Assembly: GCF_021735935.1 (NCBI RefSeq)
Contig: NZ_WMDZ01000001.1
Coordinates: 2,480,001 to 2,544,000, forward strand
Source of the DNA: Sulfitobacter sp. M39
GTDB lineage: Bacteria; Pseudomonadota; Alphaproteobacteria; Rhodobacterales; Rhodobacteraceae
DNA: 64,000 nucleotides
Direction of reading: 5' to 3'
Below are positions 55,939-64,000 of the stretch, piece after piece. The position numbers and the translations under genes are program-made. The first letter of the stretch is position 1, and each line of letters opens with the position of its first letter. Below the pieces are notes generated by a model. The model saw only the letters and a program-made list of their open reading frames with translations, made no database searches and was not told where the DNA came from.

Positions 55939-55975
55939 GCCGCCAAAGGCGGCGGGGGCAGCGCCCCCCTCTTTT
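55939..55975 (+). terminator. Tandem hairpins ending the flavoprotein gene
   Basis: GCCGCC-AAA-GGCGGC (55939-55953) is followed by GGGGGC-AGC-GCCCCC (55954-55968) and CTCTTTT. The second hairpin with its T-run is a good rightward terminator, about 45 bases after the stop, in the gap before the convergent murD stop. Confidence 0.75.
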
Positions 55976-55994
55976 CCCGTCATCAAGGACGCGC

Positions 55995-57398
55995 TTACGC
56001 GTCCGCCAGATGCTTCTGCACCTGCGCGACAAAGTCCTCTCCGCGCCGCTCGAAACTGTCGTATTGATCAAAGCTCGCGGCCGCAGGGGCCAGCAAGACG
56101 ACGTCCCCCGCCTCGGCATCCTCAACCGCGCGCGCGACCGCGACGTCCATCGTGCCACAGACCTCGGCCTCGACCCCCAGCTTCATGGCGAACTGCGCCG
56201 CCTCGCGCCCGATCACATAGGCTTTGCGTACTGTCTCCAGCGGTTCTGACAAGCTGCCCAAACCGCCCTCTTTCTCCAGCCCGCCGCAAATCCAGCGGAT
56301 GTTCTTGAACGCCGCCAGTGCCTTGACCGCACTGTCCACATTGGTCGCCTTGCTGTCGTTGACGAACCGCACGCCGTCCGCCTCGCCCACGGTCTGGCTG
56401 CGGTGCGGCAGGCCGCCAAAGGAATGGAACGCCGCTTCGATGATCTTGGGCGCAAACCCCAGCGTGCGACAGGCGGCATAGGCGGCACAGGCGTTCTGGT
56501 GGTTATGTGCGCCGGGCAAGCCGGTGATGCTGCGCAAATCGATGGACCCGATCTGCTTGCCGCCGCGATATTCCGACAAGAAGCCTTTGCGTGCGAAGAC
56601 CTGCCAACCAAGCCCCGTGAGCTTGCGGTCCACCGACACGCGGATCACCCGGTCGTCGGCCGCCCCTTCGCTTAGCTGTCCCGCCAGAAAACGCCCTTCG
56701 GGTTCATCCACGCCAATGACGGCACGATCCGGCCCGCCTTCAGCAAAGAGCCGCCGTTTGGCCGCGAAATAGCCGCCCATGCCCGCATGGCGATCCAGAT
56801 GATCGGGGCTAAGGTTGGTGAAGACGGCGACATCCGGCGTCAGATTGCGCGCCAGATCGGTCTGGTAGCTCGACAGCTCCAGCACCACGACCTCGCCATC
56901 GATGGCAGGCTCTATGTCCAGCACCCCGCGACCGATGTTTCCCGCTAGTTGCGTCGGGCGGCCTGCGTGTTTGAGAATGTGATGCACCAACGCCGAGGTG
57001 GTGGATTTCCCGTTCGCCCCGGTGATCGCGATGATCTTGGGCACCACGTCAAAGTTATCCCAGGCCAGCGTCGCGAAGCTTTGAAAGAACAGCCCGATGT
57101 CATTGTCCACCGGCACACCCGCGTCCTGCGCGGCGACGATCACCGGGTTCGGTGCCGGATAAAGATGCGGGATGCCGGGCGATACGATCAGCCGCGCGAT
57201 GTCATCAAAGACGCCGGCCTTGCCCAGATCCACACAATCGAACCCTTCGGCCTGCGCGGCGGCGCGGGCGGCGGGGTTGTCATCCCAACAGACAGGTAAC
57301 GCACCCCCGGCGGCCAGCGCACGGGCCGCAGACAGCCCCGACCGCCCGAGCCCCAGAATGGCGACCTTAGCGCCGGTCAAACCTTGAACTGGTATCAT
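55995..57398 (-). CDS. murD: UDP-N-acetylmuramoylalanine--D-glutamate ligase
   Basis: 467 residues from ATG 57396-57398 ([21 protein letters not shown]), with AGGAG about eight bases upstream; the 33 codons before it are rejected. The ATP loop is GANGKSTTS (127-135), the central domain has [10 protein letters not shown] and the C-terminal domain [17 protein letters not shown]. It adds D-Glu to UDP-MurNAc-L-Ala. Its start is only 46 bases from the divergent glsA start, so it is cut off from mraY and needs its own compact promoter. Confidence 0.97.
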   Translation of the reverse strand: MIPVQGLTGAKVAILGLGRSGLSAARALAAGGALPVCWDDNPAARAAAQAEGFDCVDLGKAGVFDDIARLIVSPGIPHLYPAPNPVIVAAQDAGVPVDNDIGLFFQSFATLAWDNFDVVPKIIAITGANGKSTTSALVHHILKHAGRPTQLAGNIGRGVLDIEPAIDGEVVVLELSSYQTDLARNLTPDVAVFTNLSPDHLDRHAGMGGYFAAKRRLFAEGGPDRAVIGVDEPEGRFLAGQLSEGAADDRVIRVSVDRKLTGLGWQVFARKGFLSEYRGGKQIGSIDLRSITGLPGAHNHQNACAAYAACRTLGFAPKIIEAAFHSFGGLPHRSQTVGEADGVRFVNDSKATNVDSAVKALAAFKNIRWICGGLEKEGGLGSLSEPLETVRKAYVIGREAAQFAMKLGVEAEVCGTMDVAVARAVEDAEAGDVVLLAPAAASFDQYDSFERRGEDFVAQVQKHLADA

Positions 57399-57444
57399 GC
57401 CTGCTCTCCTGTTAGCGATGACCCTGAAACTTTCGGAGCCCCTT

Positions 57445-58356
57445 ATGCCCCCTCTGCCAGAGATTTTAGCCCAGCTCAACGCCGACATGCGCGCCACGGA
57501 TGACTGGGGTGACGTGGCAGCCTATATCCCGCAGCTGGCCTCTGTCGACCCGGCGCAATTCGGTATCGCGATCACCACCGCGGACGGGGAGGTCTTTACC
57601 GCCGGGGATGCCGATACGCCGTTTTCCGTGCAATCCATCACCAAGGTCTTCACCCTCGCAATCGCACTTGGGCGGTCGGGCGACCAGCTGTGGAAGCGCG
57701 TGGGCCGCGAGCCATCGGGGCGTGCGTTCAATTCCATTGTGCAGCTTGAGGCGGAACAGGGCCGCCCGCGCAACCCCTTCATCAACGCCGGTGCCATTGT
57801 CACCACGGACGAGGTGCTCACGGGCCGCGAACCGCGCGAGACCTTGGCCGAAATCCTGCAATTCGTCCGCGCTGCCGCCAGTGACGACGACATCCACATC
57901 AACGAAACCGTCGCGGCCTCTGAAACCGCCCATGGCCACCGCAACTTTGCGCTGGCGCATTTTCTGGCCTCCTGCGGAAACCTGAACAATGCGCCGGAGA
58001 AGACGCTCGGCACCTATTTCCACCACTGCGCCATCGACATGTCCGCGCGGCAACTGGCCATGGCCGGACGGTTCCTGATTGAAACCGACAAGCTGCCCCG
58101 TATGATCCTGCCCCCCCGCATCCGGCGCCTTAACGCGCTGATGCTCACCTGCGGGCATTATGACGGGTCGGGCGATTTTGCCTACCGCGTAGGGCTTCCG
58201 GCGAAATCTGGTGTGGGCGGCGGTATCCTTGCCATTGTCCCCGGCCGCGCCAGCATCGCCGTCTGGTCGCCGGGTCTGAACCGCTATGGCAACTCGAAGA
58301 AAGGCACGCAAGCCATGGCCCGCCTGGCCCGCGAAATGGGCTGGTCGATCTTCTAA
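57445..58356 (+). CDS. glsA: Glutaminase (GlsA type)
   Basis: 303 residues from ATG 57445 with GGAG seven bases upstream; a start at 57397 would run into the murD start codon. Serine-type fold: [14 protein letters not shown] carries the catalytic Ser-x-x-Lys, [10 protein letters not shown] and [19 protein letters not shown] follow, and [26 protein letters not shown] is the C-terminal signature. It hydrolyses glutamine to glutamate and ammonia. It lies on the opposite strand between mraY and murD and supplies D-Glu precursor only indirectly, so its position may be chance. Confidence 0.95.
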   Translation: MPPLPEILAQLNADMRATDDWGDVAAYIPQLASVDPAQFGIAITTADGEVFTAGDADTPFSVQSITKVFTLAIALGRSGDQLWKRVGREPSGRAFNSIVQLEAEQGRPRNPFINAGAIVTTDEVLTGREPRETLAEILQFVRAAASDDDIHINETVAASETAHGHRNFALAHFLASCGNLNNAPEKTLGTYFHHCAIDMSARQLAMAGRFLIETDKLPRMILPPRIRRLNALMLTCGHYDGSGDFAYRVGLPAKSGVGGGILAIVPGRASIAVWSPGLNRYGNSKKGTQAMARLAREMGWSIF

Positions 58357-58386
58357 CACGACCCACTCTTCTTCCAGCGTCCCCCC

Positions 58387-58448
58387 CTTCATTTTGCCAA
58401 ATAAACTCCGGGGGACGCGGCCCCTTGGCCGCGCGGGGGCTGGCCCCC
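58387..58448 (-). repeat. Dispersed intergenic palindromic element, copy C
   Basis: Minus-strand reading: hairpin GGGGGCCAGCCCCC (58448-58435), a second hairpin CGCGGCC...GGCCGCG, then TCCCCCGGAGTTTATTTGG and CAAAATGAAGG. The core is one base different from copy B, 40 kb away. It lies in the gap between the convergent glsA and mraY genes. Confidence 0.7.
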
Positions 58449-58457
58449 GTCCGCCAT

Positions 58458-58495
58458 AAAAAAGAGCGCGCCACATCCCTGCAGCGCGCCCTCTT
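58458..58495 (-). terminator. Rho-independent terminator of the ftsI-murE-murF-mraY unit
   Basis: On the minus strand AAGAGGGCGCGC (58495-58484) pairs with GCGCGCTCTT (58471-58462), with one bulged base and a 12-base loop, and runs into six Ts. It starts 26 bases after the mraY stop, so the first half of the dcw cluster ends here. Confidence 0.88.
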
Positions 58496-58520
58496 GTTTC
58501 TTACCGCTTTGATAAACGGC

Positions 58521-59603
<1,083 letters not shown>

Positions 59604-59634
59604 CGTACGCGTCCTAACTCAAAATCTTGTGGGC

Positions 59635-61071
59635 TTAGCCCTGTCGTTCATTCGGGACCGGATGGCCCATTTTGCGGATCGCGTCAACGATCAGCCCTAG
59701 TTTCATGGACAAGGACCCCTTGGCGAGCACAACATCGCCACTATCCAGATGCGACGAAAGCGCGGGCAGCAGGTCGGCGGCGGTTTCGGCCCATTCCCCG
59801 CGTTGATGCGCCGGCAGCAGGTCATAAAGCGGCTTCATCAGCGGGCCCACGCAGTGGATCACATCCAGCTTTTTAGTGGCGTCAAGATGCGCGAGCCCTG
59901 CGTGCAGGGCGATCTCGTCCGGTCCCAGTTCCTTCATATCCCCCAGATAGGCGATGCGCCGCCCCTTGCTGACGCGGCCGATGTCATGGGTTACCTCGGC
60001 GGCGGCCAGCACCTCTAGGGCGGCGGCCATCGACGTGGGGTTCGCGTTATAGCTGTCATCGATCAGGTTCAGCGTCAGATGGGTGTCCACAATATCCAGT
60101 TGGATCACTTCGCGCACGCCGCGGCCTTTATACGGTGTCCAGCGTCCCAGAGAGGCCGCAGCCAGCGCCAGATCCGCGCCCATGGCCTGTGCCGATGCCA
60201 AGGCCCCCAAGGCGTTCATCGCGAAATGCCGCCCCGGCGTCCCGATCTTGAACAGCAGCGGTGTGCCGTCCGCGTCGGCACGCACGACGGTGGTGTCGCC
60301 CTGTACCTGCACGTCCAGCAGTTTGTACTGATAGCCATGTTCGCCGAATTCGACCTCGCGCAGACGGCGATCGACGGCCTTGGCCATCAGGATCGCGGCG
60401 TGTTCGATGTCAGCGTTGATCACCGCCACGCCCCCCGGTTGCAGCCCGTCAAACACCGCGGCTTTTTCCACGGCGATCTCGGCTACATTGGCAAAGGCTT
60501 CCAGATGCACGGCGGCGACGGTGGTGACCATCGCGACATCCGGCTTGGCCATCTGCGCCAGCGGAGAGATCTCTCCGGGGTGGTTCATGCCGATCTCGAT
60601 CACGGCATATTCCGTGTCCGCAGGCATCCGCGCCAGCGTTAGCGGCACACCCCAGTGGTTGTTGTAGCTGTCGACAGAGGCGTGCGCCCGCCCCTGGTCG
60701 GCAAAGATCGCAAGCAGCATTTCCTTGGTCGAGGTCTTGCCGACGCTGCCCGTCACCGCGACGACCTTGGCCTGCGTTCGGGCCCGCGCGGCGGCACCAA
60801 GCGCCTCCAGGGCCTTGAGCACATCCTCGACGATCAGCAGCGGTGCATCCTCGGCCACGCCGTCCGGCACATGGGTGACCAGCGCGGCCCCGGCCCCTTT
60901 TTCCAGCGCCATGGCGACAAAATCATGCCCGTCGCGCACGTCTTTCAGCGCGACAAACAGATCCCCCGGTGCGAGGGTACGGGTGTCAATCGACACGCCG
61001 TCACAGGTCCAGTCCCCGATGGCGCGGCCGCCGGTGGCGATTTCGGCCTCTTTTACGGTCCACAAGCTCAT
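59635..61071 (-). CDS. murF: UDP-N-acetylmuramoyl-tripeptide--D-alanyl-D-alanine ligase
   Basis: 478 residues. The ATP loop is GSVGKTSTKE (108-117), the central region has EIGMNHPGEI, and IDDSYNANPTSMAAAL is the C-terminal domain signature. It adds D-Ala-D-Ala, made by Ddl, to the UDP-MurNAc tripeptide. The start overlaps the murE stop by four bases (ATGA). Confidence 0.97.
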   Translation of the reverse strand: MSLWTVKEAEIATGGRAIGDWTCDGVSIDTRTLAPGDLFVALKDVRDGHDFVAMALEKGAGAALVTHVPDGVAEDAPLLIVEDVLKALEALGAAARARTQAKVVAVTGSVGKTSTKEMLLAIFADQGRAHASVDSYNNHWGVPLTLARMPADTEYAVIEIGMNHPGEISPLAQMAKPDVAMVTTVAAVHLEAFANVAEIAVEKAAVFDGLQPGGVAVINADIEHAAILMAKAVDRRLREVEFGEHGYQYKLLDVQVQGDTTVVRADADGTPLLFKIGTPGRHFAMNALGALASAQAMGADLALAAASLGRWTPYKGRGVREVIQLDIVDTHLTLNLIDDSYNANPTSMAAALEVLAAAEVTHDIGRVSKGRRIAYLGDMKELGPDEIALHAGLAHLDATKKLDVIHCVGPLMKPLYDLLPAHQRGEWAETAADLLPALSSHLDSGDVVLAKGSLSMKLGLIVDAIRKMGHPVPNERQG

Positions 61072-62549
61072 GCCAATCTCCCATCCAGCGCCGCGACGGC
61101 AACGCTGGCCTGTTCCACATCATCAAAGGGTAGCACATCGTCACCGATGGTCTGACCGGTTTCATGGCCTTTGCCCGCGATCAGCAGCGCATCGCCCGCG
61201 CCGATGGCGTCGATGCCCCGCAGGATCGCCTCGGCACGGTCGCCCACCTCGGTCGCGTCTGGCGCGCCGTCCATGACGGCGGCACGGATGGTCGCCGGAT
61301 CTTCGGAGCGCGGGTTGTCATCGGTCACGAACACCAGATCCGCATGGGCCGCCGCCGCCTGCCCCATCAGCGGGCGTTTGGCACGGTCACGGTCGCCGCC
61401 TGCGCCCACGATAGCGACCAGACGGCCCATGACATGGGGGCGCATCGCTTGCAGGGCGGTGGCGATGGCGTCGGGGGTATGGGCGTAATCCACAAACACC
61501 GCCCCGCCATTGTCCCGCGTGGCGGCAAGCTGCATGCGGCCGCGCACGGTGGTCAGATGCGGCAGCGTGTCGAACACATGGGCGGGGTCCGCCCCGCAGG
61601 CAATCACCAGCCCCGCTGCAAGCAACACGTTATCCGCCTGAAACCCGCCAATGAGGTTCAGACGTTTCTGGTAGGTCTTGCCGCGATAGCTGAACCGCAG
61701 GTCCTGCCCCGTCGCATCGAAGCGCTGACCGGTCAGATGCAGATCGCCACCGTCGCGCCCCACGGTGATCACCTCGCAGCCACGGGCGCGTGCGATAGCG
61801 ACCATATCGACCCCCTTGGGATCATCGATATTGATCACCGCCGTGCCGTCCTCGGGCAGCACCCGCGAGAACAGTCCCGCCTTGGCGTCAAAATAGGCGT
61901 CGAAGGTCTCGTGGTAGTCGAGATGGTCTTGGGTAAAGTTCGTGAACCCCGCCGCCTTAAGCGTCACGCCATCCAGCCGGCGCTGGTCCAGCCCGTGGCT
62001 CGACGCCTCCATCGCGGCATGGGTGATACCGTTGGCAGAGGCGTCGGCCAAGGTGCGGTGCAGGGTGATGGGCTCGGGCGTGGTATGCGCCAGCGGTGCG
62101 GTCCATGCGCCTTCCACGCCAGTGGTGCCAAGGTTGACAGCCGCCAGCCCCATCTCGATCCAGATTTGCCGCACGAATGTGCTGACAGAGGTTTTGCCAT
62201 TGGTGCCGGTGACGGCAATCATCGTCTGCGGCTGCGCGCCGTACCACAGGGCTGCCGCGCGCGACAGCGCCTCGCGGGGGGCATCGGTGACGACAAGGGC
62301 CACGTCGGCGTGTGCCAGTGCGTCAGCGGCCAGCGTGGCCCCCTCGGCGTCGGTCAGCACGGCCACCGCGCCCATGCGCAGCGCATATTGGATAAACTCG
62401 GCCCCGTGGACCTTGCTGCCGGGCATGGCGGCGAAGAGGGTGCCGGGCTGGACCTGACGGCTGTCGACGCTGATACCTGCAATGGGCGGGTTGCCCCCCC
62501 CTTTCGCGGTCAGACCAAGGGAGGATAACGGGACGGCCTGTGTGCCCAT
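61068..62549 (-). CDS. murE: UDP-N-acetylmuramoyl-L-alanyl-D-glutamate--meso-diaminopimelate ligase
   Basis: 493 residues. The ATP loop is GTNGKTSVST (115-124), NFTQDHLDYH is the central motif, and VTDDNPRSEDP carries the DNPR sequence that marks meso-diaminopimelate-specific enzymes, so the peptidoglycan should contain mDAP. It starts 16 bases after the ftsI stop and overlaps murF. Confidence 0.97.
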   Translation of the reverse strand: MGTQAVPLSSLGLTAKGGGNPPIAGISVDSRQVQPGTLFAAMPGSKVHGAEFIQYALRMGAVAVLTDAEGATLAADALAHADVALVVTDAPREALSRAAALWYGAQPQTMIAVTGTNGKTSVSTFVRQIWIEMGLAAVNLGTTGVEGAWTAPLAHTTPEPITLHRTLADASANGITHAAMEASSHGLDQRRLDGVTLKAAGFTNFTQDHLDYHETFDAYFDAKAGLFSRVLPEDGTAVINIDDPKGVDMVAIARARGCEVITVGRDGGDLHLTGQRFDATGQDLRFSYRGKTYQKRLNLIGGFQADNVLLAAGLVIACGADPAHVFDTLPHLTTVRGRMQLAATRDNGGAVFVDYAHTPDAIATALQAMRPHVMGRLVAIVGAGGDRDRAKRPLMGQAAAAHADLVFVTDDNPRSEDPATIRAAVMDGAPDATEVGDRAEAILRGIDAIGAGDALLIAGKGHETGQTIGDDVLPFDDVEQASVAVAALDGRLA

Positions 62550-62565
62550 GGGGACGCTCTTTATA

Positions 62566-64000
62566 TTAGTTGCTGCTGGAGAGCGTTATATCAGCGAGGC
62601 TGTCCGGTTCAACAGTCGGTCGCAGACCCAGCAGGGGCGCGACGCGACGGACCATTTCCGCGGCCACGGGCACGGCTGTCCAACCGGCCGTGCGGCGCGG
62701 TTTGTCGCCCGAGGTCTCGACCGGTTCGTCCAGTGTGACGATCAGCACGTATTTGGGATCATGCGCCGGGAACATGCTGGCAAAGGTCGCGATGACCGTA
62801 TCCTCAAGATAGCCACCCCGGGGGCCGGGTTTATCCGCCGTCCCGGTCTTGCCGCCGATCTGGTAGCCGGGCACTTCGGCAAAGCTGGCCGTGCCTTCGG
62901 TCACCACGGCACGCAGCATTGCGCGGGCATCCGCCGCCGCGCGTTCGGACATCACACGCGGGCCGACCACGGGGCCGGATTGCTTTCGCAACGTCGGGGT
63001 GACCTTGTGCCCGCCATTGGCGATGGCAGAATAGCCCGCCGCCAGATGCATCGGGCTGGAGGACAGGCCGTGGCCATAGGAGACGGTTACGGTGCTCAGC
63101 TCTTGCCAGCGCTGCGGCAGTAAGGGCTTGCCGCCAGAGGCTTCGACGATCTCGAAGGGGGTTGGCTCAAAGAACCCGAGGTTTTTCAGGAATTCCTGCT
63201 GACGCTCCGCGCCGATCTCAAGCGCAAGCCGCCCTGTCCCGCGGTTGGAGCTGTGCACGATGATCCCCGTCACCGTCTGCTTGCCGTAGTTCTTGCCGTG
63301 GAATTCGCCGATGCGGAAGCCGCCGACCTTCATCGGGCCAGAGGTGTCGATCACCGTATCCGCAGTGGCAATGCCAAGGTCGATCGCCTGTGCCGCGGTG
63401 AAAATCTTGAAGACAGAGCCAAGCTCGTAGACGCCTTGCACCGACCGGTTGAACAGCGGGCTGTCGGACGCATCGCCAGTGACGGCGGCATGGGGCCGGT
63501 CGTTGGGGTCGAAAGAGGGCAATGATACGGCGCTGATCACCTCGCCCGTGTGCACATCCATCAGGACCGAGGTCGCCCCCTTGGCGTTCATCAGCTTCAT
63601 GCCGCCATAAAGAATACGCTCGGACGCGGCCTGTACGGTCATGTCGATCGACAGTTCCAGCGGCTTGTTGCCATTGGCCGGATCGCGTAGATAATCGTCA
63701 AAGTATTTCTCTGCCCCCGCGACGCCAATCACCTCGGCGGCATGGACACCCTCGCGGCCATAGCTGGCTCCGCCCATGATATGCGCGGCAAGCGACCCGT
63801 TGGGGTAAAGGCGCATATCACGCGGTGCAAACAGCAAGCCCGGCTCGCCGATGTCATGCACGGCCTGCATCTGCTCGGGGCTGATTTTCTTCTTGATCCA
63901 CAAGAACTTGCGCTTTCCGGTAAAGTCGCGCAGCAGGCGTTCCTCGTTCAGGTCAGGGAACACGGCCATCAACTTTTTCACGGCCCCCTGCGGGTCGATC
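62566..64000 (-). CDS. ftsI: Peptidoglycan D,D-transpeptidase FtsI (penicillin-binding protein 3), 5' end missing
   Basis: The frame is open from the stop at 62566 to the window edge; the start lies beyond 64000. A GTG at 63979-63981 is internal, since IDPQGA can be read before it. The catalytic serine is in ELGSVFKIF (S-x-x-K), then HSSNRGTG (S-x-N) and GGKTGTADKPG (K-T-G). The part before is the pedestal domain (PEQMQAVHDIGEPGLLFAPRDMRLYPNGSLAAHIMG). It cross-links septal peptidoglycan with FtsW. First visible gene of the dcw run. Confidence 0.96.
   Translation of the reverse strand, partial: IDPQGAVKKLMAVFPDLNEERLLRDFTGKRKFLWIKKKISPEQMQAVHDIGEPGLLFAPRDMRLYPNGSLAAHIMGGASYGREGVHAAEVIGVAGAEKYFDDYLRDPANGNKPLELSIDMTVQAASERILYGGMKLMNAKGATSVLMDVHTGEVISAVSLPSFDPNDRPHAAVTGDASDSPLFNRSVQGVYELGSVFKIFTAAQAIDLGIATADTVIDTSGPMKVGGFRIGEFHGKNYGKQTVTGIIVHSSNRGTGRLALEIGAERQQEFLKNLGFFEPTPFEIVEASGGKPLLPQRWQELSTVTVSYGHGLSSSPMHLAAGYSAIANGGHKVTPTLRKQSGPVVGPRVMSERAAADARAMLRAVVTEGTASFAEVPGYQIGGKTGTADKPGPRGGYLEDTVIATFASMFPAHDPKYVLIVTLDEPVETSGDKPRRTAGWTAVPVAAEMVRRVAPLLGLRPTVEPDSLADITLSSSN

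Overview
The window is a gene-dense, GC-rich stretch of chromosome from an alphaproteobacterium, almost certainly a Rhodobacterales member of the Roseobacter group. The signs are a split dcw (division and cell wall) cluster with DUF2484 genes between murC and murB, the linked order bolA - J-domain gene - cobS - cobT, a fused PntA, DUF3422 and DUF2256 proteins, and FtsZ ending in the alphaproteobacterial IPAFLRRQ peptide. Genus cannot be fixed from sequence alone; a Sulfitobacter-like organism is a guess. I see no rRNA, tRNA, CRISPR array, insertion sequence or prophage gene: this is core genome rather than an island.

Layout. 1-8.8 kb: a dipeptide/oligopeptide ABC system. A fused DppDF-like ATPase, an ArgE-type deacylase, a DAO-fold FAD oxidoreductase and the start of an M20 amidohydrolase are read leftward; the binding protein and two permeases are read rightward from the same 309-base intergenic region. 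9-12.3 kb: a YeeE/TsuA-type sulfur-compound transporter, a DUF3422 membrane protein and a persulfide-dioxygenase-like metallohydrolase. 12.4-20.5 kb: pntAB transhydrogenase, an SDR dehydrogenase, a PuuD-like amidotransferase, GlcG-like protein, malate synthase G and a 52-residue DUF2256 zinc-ribbon-like protein. 20.6-31 kb: a small membrane protein, aminopeptidase N, a PH-like membrane protein, a lytic transglycosylase-like protein, an unrecognised 437-residue protein, gatB, a thioesterase, a DUF4177 protein, bolA and a J-domain protein. 30.4-39.3 kb: cobS and cobT (aerobic cobaltochelatase), an aminopeptidase P, a DUF427 protein, an RTX-repeat protein and a ClC channel.

39.4-64 kb: DNA repair, outer-membrane assembly and the dcw cluster, mostly read leftward: ftsI(partial)-murE-murF-mraY with its own terminator; glutaminase glsA on the opposite strand; murD; an HI0933-type flavoprotein on the opposite strand; a peroxiredoxin; then ftsW-murG-murC, three tiny overlapping membrane genes, murB-ddl-ftsQ-ftsA-ftsZ (terminator), lpxC, bamD and recN. 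Stop/start overlaps of four bases couple murE/murF, ftsW/murG/murC and the three small membrane genes.

The most interesting unexplained signals are the three coupled small membrane proteins inside the mur/fts run, a dispersed intergenic palindromic element in several states of decay, two almost identical terminators at unrelated loci, the higher-order repeat inside the RTX protein, and an unrecognised conserved-looking 437-residue protein. I did not find a clear new defence, mobile or biosynthetic system.
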